Shown here piece by piece: positions 11,506 to 23,149 of a stretch of DNA of 52,660 nucleotides. The notes beneath the pieces were generated by a model. It searched no databases, was not told the origin of the DNA, and saw nothing but the letters and a program-made list of their open reading frames with translations. Every line of letters begins with the position of its first letter. The stretch's first letter is position 1. Origin of the DNA: Trichoplax sp. H2 (taxonomy: Eukaryota; Placozoa; Uniplacotomia; Trichoplacea); assembly GCA_003344405.1 (NCBI GenBank), contig NOWV01000312.1:1-52660 (forward strand), written 5' to 3'. The position numbers and the translations under genes are program-made.

Positions 11506-13035
11506 TTAGTACTGTACCAGTAGAGTATGCTGTACTGTAGTGTACAGTATGGATTGTAGTGTAGACCTGCGCAAATCGACACTGAACATCTCTAGTCAGT
11601 AGACCGTGGGTTTGGAAAGAGAAGTCTGTCCATCGGTCTACCACAGTACATTGTGCTGTACTGTACTGTACAGTGTACAGTACAGTGTCCACTGGTTCCT
11701 GGCCTGCATACGTACAGTACAGTACTGTCCAGTATCGTACTACTGTACAAAACCATGACTGTACAGTACAATGTACTGGACATCCAGGAGCAGATACTAT
11801 AGGCCAAACTGGACTTGCAAGCGCACTTGTATTACAAATCCTTTCAGCAAGACCGATTTGAGTAGAAGGCTAGAAGCACACTGCACAATGATGAATTCTT
11901 GGACACCATTGCTGTCATCAACACACAACCATGGGTGCAGTGTAGAGTACAGTACAGTATGAAAGACCGCCAGGTGTACCATAACTGTACACTGTGCAGC
12001 TTGGGGCCAGTACAGTATGAATTCATTTTGAAATTCTGTTCAACGCGCACGCTCACGATCAAAAGGGCGAGTTGGTGAGAATTTTCCACTGTCATCATCC
12101 AAGTTCTTCCACGTGATCTACAGTACACTGTACTGTAAGGCTGCCGTACTGTACTGTACTGTACAGTACACTGTACCGTACTGCGTGATCCTTTTCGTTC
12201 CTGATTCTAAATAAGTACTGTACAGAATGCTTGAATATAGATCAAATGGTGCAAAAAGTAACGCAAACGATAGTGCATTAGTTGAAGATTTCCAATTTGT
12301 AGTTCCATTTCTGTTTTATATAGGAAAACATAGAATTGTACAGTAGATGCTCAATCAGGCCCAAACTCGATAAGTTGTACTGTATAGTTGGTGGTAGCCT
12401 AAGAACTCAGCAATGCCAATTTGGTACAGTACAGTACAGTACAGCAAGTCCAACCTACAGTACTGGAGAGTCTAATTTCTCCACAGCAAAGCTGCAGTAC
12501 AGTACTGTGTACTGTAGCGGAACCTTGGGACCAGGGTGCTTTCCTGTACTGTACTGTACAGTACAGACTGTCTGTCTGTACTGCACGTGGCACTTGGCAA
12601 ATTCTGTCCATGGAAGTGAACTGAAGAGGGACCTGATCCCTCCTCGGACGGACAGACATGCGGACTGGATCGCATAGCAAAGATGGTCGATTTTGAATGG
12701 AGACATTTTTTCTACACCAAGTAATATTACGTTCAATCTTCCGTTACTAAGTTGTGCTTGAAAACAGTCATACAAGATTGTCCATGCCATTTCCATTAGT
12801 ACTGGTGATTTACAAGACCGACGCGGAAGATCCATCTTCACCAGCTACTTTTGGTCTCTACATTTGGATATTGACCGGCTGATAAGGGGAAGAAAAGTCC
12901 GTCTGTCTGAGTATACGGTACCAGCGACTAAGTCGTATTCTGTACAAGAGTGAGTTGAACCCGTGCCTGCCAGTACAGTGTACAATCTACAGTCCATCTC
13001 CTGTCGGGTGTGTACTACTGTACACTGTGTACTGT
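11506..13035. repeat. TACTG/CAGTA palindromic microsatellite field, copy B
   Basis: The same field as in copy A, with different run lengths, for example around 11640-11700, 11950 and 12120-12180. This shows that the pentamer runs change length quickly while the spacer sequence stays nearly constant. Confidence 0.88.
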
Positions 13036-13254
13036 CCAATCCAATCAATACAAGGTGGCGTCGCTGGTGGACATCATCATCCAATCGCATTTCAGTTTAA
13101 CCCACGTGATCACTCGGCCTTCGACCGTTAGGACTCTTGACGCAAGCGTCCATTTCAACCAATCACCGTTGAAGAGGTGAATTTAAAAGCCGTTGATAGC
13201 CAGTAACCTCAGTGGATCAACAGTAGCTTGACTGCCCAATTTAAACTGACCAAT
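13036..13254 (+). promoter_or_regulatory. Polo kinase proximal promoter with six CCAAT boxes
   Basis: CCAAT starts at 13036, 13041, 13081, 13159, 13236 and 13250, all in the gene's orientation, 160-380 bases before the start codon. A CACGTG E-box lies at 13103-13108. A GACGCAAGCGTC palindrome lies just before the fourth box. I see no convincing TATA box. NF-Y control of a G2/M gene is the inference. Confidence 0.6.
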
Positions 13255-13416
13255 ATCGGCGTTTCTCTCTCATTCCAGCAAACTGCAAGTAGTGGTGGCG
13301 TCCAGAGTGAAGATTGCAAACAAGGAGGAAGAAAAACAAGAAAGTCCATTAACTTGAACTCCTATTTCCTAGTGATAGAACTTTCAACAGTATTGTACAA
13401 GTACTTGGTGTTAATC

Positions 13417-16400
13417 ATGTCGTCTAAAACGGATGATTCCAAAGACATTATTACGGTGCCGTCAACCGGCCAACGTTTCAGGAAAGGAGAATTCCTGGGC
13501 AAGGTAATGCTATGACGATTTCAACAGCAGTCTGATTTGAAATGGATTTTACGCTTCCATTTCGTTATCCTTGACTCTGTCGTTTTTTATACTCTAAGAA
13601 GGATGGTGTTGTGTAGTTCTTTGACTGAGTTTACTTCTTTTGAGACAACAAGCTGAACGTAGCAGTTGTCTTTTACACGTTGTCAACCAGGTTAGGCAAA
13701 AAATCCACTTGGATGACACTAGACACTTTTCAACTGATTGTAGGAAAAGGGCTAGACAAATGCTTCTCTTTTCTTGTCTACAAACAGTTTCAATCAGTCA
13801 AACATTCAGTTAGTAAGACACTTTGCATTGCTAGGTGCACTTGTAGCGAGAGTAATAGCGATTAGGAGCTCTTTGAAAAATTCAACTTGATCCAACGCTT
13901 GAACAAGCAACCATTTCAAATTTTTTCTCTTCCTGGTTATAACGGTTTTGCCTCATACAGTATCTACATGATGCAGTCGGGCAAACTTGTTTTCAACCAC
14001 CAACCTCAATGTCTTGTCGACAGCAACTACTTTTTACTTCTTCTATCTCTCAAACTGACATTAATTTATTATCAACTCTAATGCCTTGCACTTTGCTACT
14101 CGTTACACTGTTCAATTGGTAGCGGCAGTCGTCGAAAGGAATAAAAAATGCGCAAAGACTGTCATGAAGATTCTAAATGACCGTTGCCCCCTTCCCTTCA
14201 AGTTATTATTTGTCAATTGACCGTATCCATTTTCTTTTTCCAACATTTCAGGGTGGATTTGGCCGATGTTACGAATTCATTGATATGAAAACTGATCAAA
14301 AATATGCTGGCAAAATTGTCTCCAAATCCATGCTGGTCAAAGCTCATCATCGCTCTAAGGTAAGCGAAGTCATCCTTTTGCCTGCAGTCAATAACAATCT
14401 TTTAGCAATAAAAATTCTACTTGTATTTATTCTCTATTACAAATACACTTGTTTAGACGGATAAACTTGACAATCTACTTGTCTTTCCTTAGATGGCCTC
14501 AGAAATTGCCATTCATAAAACAATTAACCATCCTAACATTGTCAAATTCATTACCAATTTTGAAAATGAAAAAAACGTCTACATTGTTTTAGAATTATGC
14601 TCAAAGAAGGTAACTTTCACCGACCATTAGAAAAAAAAAAACCATACAAGTTAAAATAGTATGAACTTGGTGTATGAATAATTGTTGTCTCTGGCTATCT
14701 TTTCTCTCTGTAGTCACTATATGAATTGCAGAAAAGGCGTCGTTATCTGACAGAAGCAGAAGTTCGCTATTTTATGTCACAAGCGGTTTCCGGATGTAAA
14801 CATTTACACGATTTGAAAATCATCCATCGAGATTTAAAATTAGCTAATATCTTTATCGATGGAGACCTAAATCTAAAGTTAGGAGATTTTGGGCTAGCAG
14901 CTCAAATTGAGCATGATGGCGAACGAAAAAGGTAGCTAAATAATCCAAACTTTTACAGTAGACGTACCACGCCAAGTATTCCTTCAAATAAATGTTACTA
15001 TTCCATTAATAGCCAATAGTATAGTAATCGTCAATGTTCTCCTTTCCAATCATGACGTAGAACCCTTTGTGGAACTCCAAATTATATCGCTCCTGAAATT
15101 TTAAAGAAACTTGGCCATTCCTTTGGTGTAGATGCATGGTCCCTTGGTTGTATCATGTAAGGCATACACGATCATAGTACAACTAATCACAATAGTAGTA
15201 TTTATCCACTCTTGCATCAAAAAATCAACCACTCATAACTGCTGTACTAGCCATATTTTAAGAAAGCTTGCTATGATAAATAGTTAGTAATACCTTTGCT
15301 GTCTATTGTTAATGCCAAGGTATACGCTATTAGTTGGTAAACCACCTTTTGAAACTGAAACATTACACGAAACCTACAGACGAATTAAAGATAACAACTT
15401 CCAGGTGCCATCGAGTATATCGAAAAATGCCGGAGACTTGATTACCAAATTATTAAATTCCAATCCTGAGAAAAGACCTAGCATGGCAGAAATCCTCAAT
15501 CATGCATTCTTCACATCGGGTTACTTTCCCTCAAAGTTACCGCATAGTTGTCTTGTTGCTGAGCCTAATTTTGCTGACACTTGTCTAGGTATATTGTCTT
15601 ATGATCGCATACTGTGACGTTTGCATCTTTGTAAACTCCAGCCAGTTAGCCTTTTATTTATTCTGAATCCGTTCATACTTATGTGTTACAGTACAAGGTA
15701 GCAGACAACCATTCCATGAAGTCAATTATAAACTTCAAACAAGACCTACTGTCAAGTCCGCTGACCCTAAACCAAACGCTAAACCAGCTAACAAGGACGA
15801 AAACGTTGCTGATAAAGCAAAACCAGTTATGAATTTGAACATACCTAAAACATTTTTAGCCGGAAAATTTTCACCGTTTGCAGGTAAGGATATAGCATAT
15901 CCTATTTTTAGTCACGTTATTAATATAGAGCCATATAAATTACTACCATTTATAGATGCAGTCGCCGATTATAGTCAATATGATTTGATTGCCTTGCTAA
16001 AGAAGTTTTCAACAACCAAACTCACTGAAATTTCAGAGAAAGTTCTAGGTAAATCAATAAAACTTGTCAAAGTAATCAAGAAATGCTTATGATGCAAATT
16101 GAAACCATACATCATAAAATAGCTATACTTCTTCCATTATAAATTTAATAAATATTCTGGATAATTTGCCTTCTCAGCATTAATGATGATACATTGCTAT
16201 ATCTATTTTTAATTTAATTTTTAACCCTATCTTACATAGATGAAGGTATTACGCCTTCTATGGATCCCATGTACTGGATCAGTAAATGGGTTGATTATTC
16301 CGATAAGTATGGCTTTGGATACCAACTTACTGATAGTAGTCATGGTGTATTCTTTAATGATGGCGCTCGACTTATCCTTGCTCCGGATAGAGTGTAAGAT

Positions 16401-17121
16401 TATTGTAGTCACTTTGCTAACGCCTACGTACTATCTTTTAAGCGAAATATCCGTTAAAATAACTCAATACCTTTTGCAATCACAGCCATCTTCAGTATAT
16501 TGATTCCTCTGGTAATGAACAATGTACAACTACCGTCAAAGCTGAAGAGAAGCATGTACAACTAATAACAAAGAAATTAGCTATTATTAATCATTTTGTA
16601 AAATACATGGACGAAAAACTGGTTCAGGTTAGTAAGCATATTCGTACGTTACATTATTAGAGATATTATTGTAGGCTCACATTGACATCATAAATTATAT
16701 ATAAATTTAGTCCGGAAGGAAGCCATTTATTGAATTAGATTCATGCCGTTTGCCATACGTCTACTCTTGGCTTCGAACTGAGACCGCAATTTGCATGCTT
16801 TTATCGAATGGTGTTGCTCAGGTAATAAATAATGACTCATGGCGGATACTCGATTACACACAGTACTTTCTTGAATTAATAGTGGGATTTTTGTTGCGCT
16901 ACTAGATAAACTTTTTCCAAGATCACAAAAAGCTTGTTATATGCCCAAGATTGGAATGTGTATCAGTTGTTCGAAAAAAGTCTCGTATGAAGACCTACAG
17001 AATGTGTGACATATTGCGCAACGGATGTACCTCTGACTTGTTAAGTCGGTTGCAATACTCTAGAGGCGTACTTGAACTTTTGCGTGAAAATACACCGAAA
17101 TTTAATGCGCTTGCACAATAA
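13417..17121 (+). CDS. PLK1: Polo-like kinase 1 type, 12 coding exons
   Basis: A complete 600-aa polo kinase (human PLK1 has 603), a mitotic Ser/Thr kinase of centrosomes, kinetochores and the midbody. Coding exons: 13417-13503, 14252-14359, 14493-14609, 14714-14931, 15061-15156, 15320-15588, 15692-15883, 15956-16048, 16240-16393, 16486-16627, 16711-16821 and 16906-17121. All junctions are GT-AG and in phase. Kinase domain about 24-278: glycine loop [14 protein letters not shown] lysine Lys50, HRDLKLAN with Asp144, DFG Asp162, activation-loop Thr178 before [11 protein letters not shown]. Polo box 1 has [18 protein letters not shown] with the phosphopeptide-contact Trp410; polo box 2 has [11 protein letters not shown] with His536 and Lys538, the pincer residues. 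The 30-codon exon 8 ([14 protein letters not shown]) bridges kinase and polo boxes. Every catalytic and phosphopeptide-binding residue expected is present, so it should be active. Some open frames here run into introns (past 15883 and 16393) and are not the true protein. Confidence 0.97.
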
Positions 17122-18106
17122 TTTGGCATTGTTACCTTGCTACATTGGTATTTGTATTTGGAATAAGTATAGTTCCAAACGAATGGACTTTTTTTTTAAA
17201 ATAATACTCGGCTATAAAATTTTGCCAAAATTTATATTGGGAAATGATAGCAAAATTATAACGAACTCAAGCTGGTCATATGTGCTGGAGACTATCAGTT
17301 AGACTTCGTATTTAAATATACATCCAGTTTATTCTTTACTTAAATTGTTAGTTTTAACGGTTTAATTTTTGTTGTCTTTAGTACGGCTTCGTACTTCGAG
17401 GAAATCTATACGTAGATATATGCGTGTATGTGAATGCACGCATCTAAATATTTTGCTTATCAAACTAAGTAGGTGCTATGATAACTCCTGTATAAGCTAG
17501 ATCTATAATTATAGTGCGTAGCTTTAACATACTTGCAAGATAAAAATCTTGATCTACGATAAAATGTTTATGTAGTAAATATAGGACCATCCTGTATTCC
17601 TGTCATTTTGGTTAATGTAAGGAAGTAAATCGGTTTATTCTTAAACTTTATTCAATTATTGATAAGTGTAATCATATATACATATATATATGTGAGTATA
17701 TAGAGGTAGTATGTATATACATGAAAAGGATTTTATCGTAATTTAACTTGTTTCAGATAATCTTTATGTGAAATGTGATGTTAAAGTGGTAGCTAGCTGT
17801 ATATATGCTGTCAAAATTGCTACAACCAAGATTAGTAAACAATTGCAGACATTATTATAAAAATGGCCTTGGTGAATCTGTAAATTAAAAAATAGTACAA
17901 CAACGACACATTGATATGCAACCTTGTTTCTTACTCAATGCATTGAAAACATATTTTGATATTGCAACGTTCAGGATGATGAACACGATAGCTTAAACAA
18001 CACAATATACTAATTTGGACAGTATATAATTTCAAGTACTAACAAAATTTGTATGGCATCCATAGTATTTGTAATGTTTAGTTTCGCAATAGCTCTTTCA
18101 GTATGA
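17122..18106. other. Intergenic between convergent genes
   Basis: The 3' flanks of the polo kinase (+) and the leucine-rich-repeat gene (-). Very AT-rich, with an alternating TATA/CATA run at about 17674-17720. No gene or RNA seen. Confidence 0.5.
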
Positions 18107-21049
18107 TTACTTGATTTTTACAGTCGTAATTGTTGGGATACTTCCTTCATCATCACCGAGACGGATCTCTTCATGTTTTTTGATTCCTGACCAATCAAAC
18201 ATTGAAAACTGCATAACTGATCTTTTCATAGAGCGTTTGGTCACAGCAGCTTCTTCGTTCAGCTTTTGCATTTCTCTATTAAAAGTGAAATGATCAATAC
18301 CCTAGCCCCTATCCTTCTTTAAACAAAATGCTTAGTACTGAAGCGACCTTATTATTAACTTTATCCTAAGTTTATAATATCTGGAAAGCATTTACCTCGT
18401 CCTTTCTAAAATTTCAAGGGTATTTGTTTCACTTAGAGTAACTAAGTATAAAGATAAGTTAGAAGAAGATCATTGTGATTTTTCTACTTGGATTTATAGT
18501 GCGGCGATGCACTTACATCCGTGTATCATACTGTACATTGCTATTCGAGTTCAACAACTATATACGCGTATGACCGTTAAGGATTTTCCTTGTGATGCAA
18601 TGAATTGCATCTCTAATATAACCAATAAACTTACTTTCTCTTCTAGTTGACCGATCTGATGTGAGAGAATTAGTATAGACTGGATATCTCTGATTCCGGT
18701 CATTTAAATAATCTTCATTAGGCATTTGCGTTTCCTGCTTTTCCGTACGCTTTCCAAATGCAATACTTTTGCGAATTGTTTCAGCTTTATCATCATAAAT
18801 TTCATTTACAGTTTTCCTTTCGTCCTCAGATACTTCTATAGAAATAAATTCGATTCTTTTGCATTAGCATCATCATTTCTTACTGCGAATAGTAGTGTAC
18901 TATGCAAACTATGAAACATTCCAGCATATAGCAAACGTCATTACCGATTCGATCAAAATGTTTCAACGAGGGAATTGTAAAAATAACAAAATAGCGATAA
19001 TACGGATGATGGGCGAGTGGATTACCATATAGATCTGTCGTAAAAGTAATAAGTGAATTAAGTAATTCCCTGATCAGTGGTTCTGTAGTAGCTTTATTAG
19101 TGATTTTATGATAAGAATAAGTTGAAAGGCAAAGTCCTTACTTAAATAATTTAAACAATTCATATATTTGCATTCACTTCCAATATCAGCTAGTTCTGTT
19201 AATTGATTGCAATGTAGCGCTAAGACCTTCAGACTGTGTAACTGTTTGAGTCCGCCAGCTAAGCTTTTCAGATTGTTGTTATTTAGGTGTAATTCTGTTA
19301 AATTATAATTGCGGGATAAAAATGCTACTTCTCGAATCTGGAAAGGTTAGAAATTCAATGATCATGTATTAGCAATATCGACTGATTAATTATAATTAAT
19401 ATCATACCAAGTACATGTTAAAGCTATACCATTTCTGTCTTAAAAATCTGATTTATTGAACTTTAAATATTACATTACTAATGCCAACTCGAATTAAAAA
19501 GTACGCTTTTGATGTAAGAATTAAAATCGTTAAGACAGAATTCTGTACAAATTATTCTTTCTTAGTATTAAAATGTTGATTCGAATCGCGATGAATGGAT
19601 CGTTATGATTACATTTATAATCGCGGTATAACAGATGTGCATTACATTTTGTAGACAAATTATATAGGAATAGTCAGGCATTCTTATCAATCGATAATAG
19701 CACTCAACTATAATATTACTAAATTTTCTTAGCGTAGCCGTTACTATAATTATTCTTAACAAACCTTATTATCATTGAGATACAGGATAGACAAATATTT
19801 GTATCTTCGTAGGTCGCTCACTTCTTCTAGTTGCCTAGAATTTTTCCAATAAAATGCGCAAGTTATTAAATTAGTGCTATGAACTAAAATTCATATCATC
19901 GAGATTGCATAGCTGTTATGGTAGTGATATGATTCTTGAAATTGTAGATTCCTTATTATAATGTTAAGCTGATACCAGAGGATATTTTTAATGGTTATAC
20001 TGTATTTAATCGGCCTATTTTCCATTCAATTACTGATTACGATGTTACCTTTATAGTTTTAAGTTAGCGTCCTACCTATTACCCAGATGAATTTGCTGGA
20101 CATCGACGTCTCTTGTCAGATTCATAGCCTTCATCTGCTCTCGGATAAGCTAATGGTGTCATAATTTCATATATTTAAAAGCTCATTAGATTTGATCTAG
20201 GACTGAGCAACTACAAGATATTATCTTTATTCTTCAATATATTTACTGTCAATAGTATCAATATGTGCTTTAATTGACTAGGATTACTGTTTGAAGTAAG
20301 ATATCCCTTTAACAATTTTTAATATCGAGACATTAGATGTATTGGCTATATTTATGAATTTATAGTGTGGCAAGTGTAAAATGATCATGATTTCTCTTCA
20401 AGGTGAGAACGATATCCGCAATAAAATTACTAAATTTAAAGTAATGCCTGTCAAAGCCGTTCCACTGGTACGTTGAGATTATACGGTGTCATCAATTGAA
20501 GATGATAGAAGATAAGTATACTTTCATGAGTACTATTAATCTATCTACAGATGGTAGGATTACTTTTAATTTCTATACCAGTGGAATAAATGATGGAAAT
20601 AAAGTTTACTTTTAAATTTGATGCATGCAACGGTGAATATTATATATTACAGTTCATGTTTATAGTAGCGAAGGGTATCATAAATTGCCATAAAATCAAA
20701 TGAAAAAGTATTGCTAGCCATCTACTGCCTTAAAAATTTGCCAAGGTATCCAGTTCATTATATTTGTGTATAGAGGATTTGAAATTAGAAAAAGTAGATA
20801 ATAAAACTTGAATGCCCTTATAATTGACAGAGAGATGAATTCTCACACAGTATGAAAGTAATTGGATTGGAAAAAACTAAGGAATTTGAGTTGCTTGTTT
20901 ACAATGTCCAATCTAACTATAGTAAATCTATATCGCCTAGTTATCACAATAAGTCTTAAGTCGTAGCTTGAAAGAAAATACAGATCCAGCCTTACCGATG
21001 TATCTGTAATAAGTCCTTGGCGAAATTTAGTTTCTTCCTTTTTTGCCAT
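18107..21049 (-). CDS. Leucine-rich-repeat protein with LRR cap, seven exons
   Basis: A 294-aa protein put together from seven minus-strand exons, all GT-AG and in phase: 20996-21049, 20083-20149, 19765-19826, 19142-19337, 18945-19082, 18635-18835 and 18107-18273. It starts MAKKEETKFRQG. Leucine-rich repeats lie at about residues 35-110, with clear units YLSILYLNDNK, LTELHLNNNNLKSL and LKVLALHCNQLTEL. A typical LRR cap follows at about 143-172 (LYGNPLAHHPYYRYFVIFTI, then PSLKHFDR). The tail is charged (SIAFGKRTEKQE) and ends ITTVKIK. It has no signal peptide or membrane segment, so it is intracellular. Repeats of this kind with an NPLA...YR...IPSLK..D cap are common in ciliary and axonemal proteins. 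Length and layout recall the LRRC72 group, but I cannot confirm that without a search. Two acceptors (19826 and 18273) are weak, chosen because they keep phase. Confidence 0.85.
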
Positions 21050-21609
21050 ATTGGCATCGATATAATCCAGTTGGAATTAGGCTTATGTTACAAATGATAA
21101 GATTACATTCGATGATGGCCTACTAGGCTCTATAGAAGATTTGCCCTAACGCAATGAAAATTAATTAAACATCCAAATAATGAGGTTGATCAGGTTGCTA
21201 TGGAAACGATTTCATCAATCTTTACTATAAGACTGATTACTGGATTTTATAGACAGTGAGCAATAAAGGGCAGTATAATAAATGCAATAGTATAGTTTTA
21301 GTTGCTATACTCGTATACATCAATACAATAAAAGAAACGTATCATAATATAATGCTAATTAATAATAAAGTTTATTCCATGACACCATATTTCGGCAATG
21401 AGCACTTGTCGAACTGTTTTATTATTTAGATAATGTTTAATCACTATAGCCTAGATTCTACTCTCGATTTAGTGCAAAGAATGAAATACTTTGGAGCTGT
21501 TTTTATTATCTGATCCGAATTGTCACAGCCTCACGGGCAATCACACGGCGACAAGAGACTGCTATTAGATATTGTCGATTACTGATAGTGGTCGGTTAAC
21601 TGAGTAAGG
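21050..21609. other. Intergenic, nothing recognised
   Basis: The 5' flank of the leucine-rich-repeat gene. AT-rich, with no motif I can support as a promoter. Confidence 0.4.
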
Positions 21610-21845
21610 TATTAGGATGATACGAATTGATGTGCTGTAATTAAGAAGATCCTCAGCACCTGAACTCTATGGTATTGGACAATAATAGAAGGTTAATAAT
21701 ATCTCTTGAGCTAATAGATACGTACAGCATAAATACGAGTAGTAATAATTAATTATCTATTTGATGAGAAGTGCTTTATTTGATAATTCAAGCCCGATTA
21801 AGCACGACTTTACTGTCTTAAATAGATCGAAGTAAATGTAATTAT
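21610..21845. repeat. Direct duplicate across gap 2, left copy
   Basis: Matches 22133-22364 almost base for base; the differences include a 4-bp AATT indel and a few substitutions. The match breaks off abruptly after AATTAT, where this copy continues into unrelated GC-richer DNA and the other continues into GGAATGAAC. Confidence 0.92.
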
Positions 21846-22112
21846 TGTGATGTTTCGGATTTTTCTCGGAGATTACATTAGCCTGGGTCTTCTTCCTCTT
21901 TTGATTATTGTGACTTCGTTTGCGTTTCTTGGACTGACCACTGTGTTTTTGTTTACAAACTTTAGCTATGTGGCCTGTTTTTCTGGCAATGGTTGCAGAC
22001 CGCGTGTCGATGAGGACAGTCTATACGCCAATGAGTAGCGCCACACGAGGGGCAAGGCGTGTGTGGAACATCTGAAGCTATACGCGATTCCCCTGTGTGT
22101 ACAACCCTTGCT
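21846..22112 (+). mobile_element. Possible insertion, 5' end, truncated by gap
   Basis: A 267-base segment of clearly higher GC than its surroundings that interrupts the duplicated flank right after AATTAT and runs into the gap. It begins TGTGATG, as an LTR might. It holds a 62-codon frame from the ATG at 21850 to the stop at 22038, with a strongly hydrophobic stretch followed by CFSGNGCRPRVDEDS; I do not recognise it. An inverted repeat CCACACG...CGTGTGTGG follows at about 22042-22063. That it is a mobile element present on one allele is inference; a chimeric contig end is the alternative. Confidence 0.4.
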
Positions 22113-22132
22113 NNNNNNNNNNNNNNNNNNNN
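22113..22132. other. Assembly gap (20 N)
   Basis: Exactly 20 N. Sequence to its right restarts at the position equivalent to 21610. Confidence 0.99.
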
Positions 22133-22364
22133 TATTAGGATGATACGAATTGATGTGCTGTAATTATGAAGATCCTCAGCACCTGAACTCTATGGTATTG
22201 GATAATAATAGAAGGTTAATAATATCTCTTGAGCTAATAGATACGTACAGCATAAATACGAGTAGTAATAATTATCTATTTGATGAGAAGTGCTTTATTT
22301 GATAATTCAAGCCCGATTAAGCACGACTTTACTGTCTTAAATAGATGGAAGTAAATGTAATTAT
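22133..22364. repeat. Direct duplicate across gap 2, right copy
   Basis: Partner of 21610-21845. It lacks the GC-richer segment and runs directly into the block at 22365. Confidence 0.92.
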
Positions 22365-22544
22365 GGAATGAACATACCGGGTTGGACTCTACTTTACTTC
22401 AAGCTCAGGATGTTTTATATTATTTTCTTGTTATTAGCTAATTAATTATTTCGCTACTTTTCTAAAAACATTGCAATAATAGTCTGTTTCAAATTCTATC
22501 TCTTCTAAGACTATTAATTGTCAGAATTAGATTTTTAAGATTAG
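22365..22544. repeat. Block repeated at the window end (52479-52660)
   Basis: About 180 bases beginning GGAATGAACATACCGGGTTG that are identical to 52479-52660 as far as the window reaches. Both copies are preceded by AATTAT, then diverge to the left. Confidence 0.95.
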
Positions 22545-23149
22545 TTAGTATAGTCGAGATACTTCTATTACAGCATTATTGCTGGTGATAAATATGTATG
22601 CGTCAGTTACTGAAAGACAACTGAAGAGTTAACGACCATATATATATATGCAATTCAAATATTGATGGCAGCACAGTAACTTTTATTCTTACGAAATTGT
22701 CGGCTGAAGTTGCAGACAAATGAGCTAACTACAGTAAGAGCTGAAGATAGGATCGTATAACAGTAAGCGTTACAATCGCAAATAAATTTCAGTAATAGTA
22801 CTACCTAACATTCGCTGCGGAGAAATTTATTAATCCCTGTTACATTTAATATAGTTCTAGAAGCATTTTGGTACACATTGTAGATATATCGTGTAAAATT
22901 CATATCGCAGCGTAAATTTACTTAAAATTCTGTTGTAAAAAATAAAATTAGTTATTGTATAGGTATGGTGTTGTTTTTTGCACATAGAGGGTTAGCACTC
23001 ATATTACTGCTAGAATAATCAGTACTTTTTTGCCAGAATCCAATATGGGACAGTAACATTACTAGTATATATTATTAAGATTTCATTATTGTTATATTGC
23101 CGTTGTCTATATGAAAATTGGATAAGTTTGCAGAAAAGGTGAACCATTT
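22545..23149. other. Intergenic, nothing recognised
   Basis: AT-rich 3' flank of the receptor gene below. It may continue the block at 22365, since the other copy is cut by the window end. Confidence 0.4.

Larger units (their letters stand above)
10885..13511 (+). repeat. Promoter-exon 1 block of polo kinase, copy B
   Basis: The copy physically joined to the rest of the kinase gene. It starts inside the first 101-bp unit, shows the three-unit array to about 11146, then the TACTG/CAGTA field (about 11506-13035), the CCAAT cluster and exon 1. Collinear with 8264-10864. Confidence 0.9.

Noticed and set aside
8612-12841. Many overlapping open frames on both strands rich in Tyr, Cys, Thr, Val, Gln and Ser
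   Set aside because: The TACTG/CAGTA pentamer has no stop codon in several frames, so it keeps frames open in all directions; the peptides just repeat the motif and overlap each other.
13680-14081. Two open frames of about 60 codons after polo kinase exon 1
   Set aside because: They lie inside intron 1 (13504-14251), have no domain and no phase-compatible splice sites.
15829-16092. Continuous open frame across the polo kinase region
   Set aside because: It reads through an intron of 72 bases between exons 7 and 8 and past the exon 8 donor; the spliced, phase-matched version agrees better with polo kinases.
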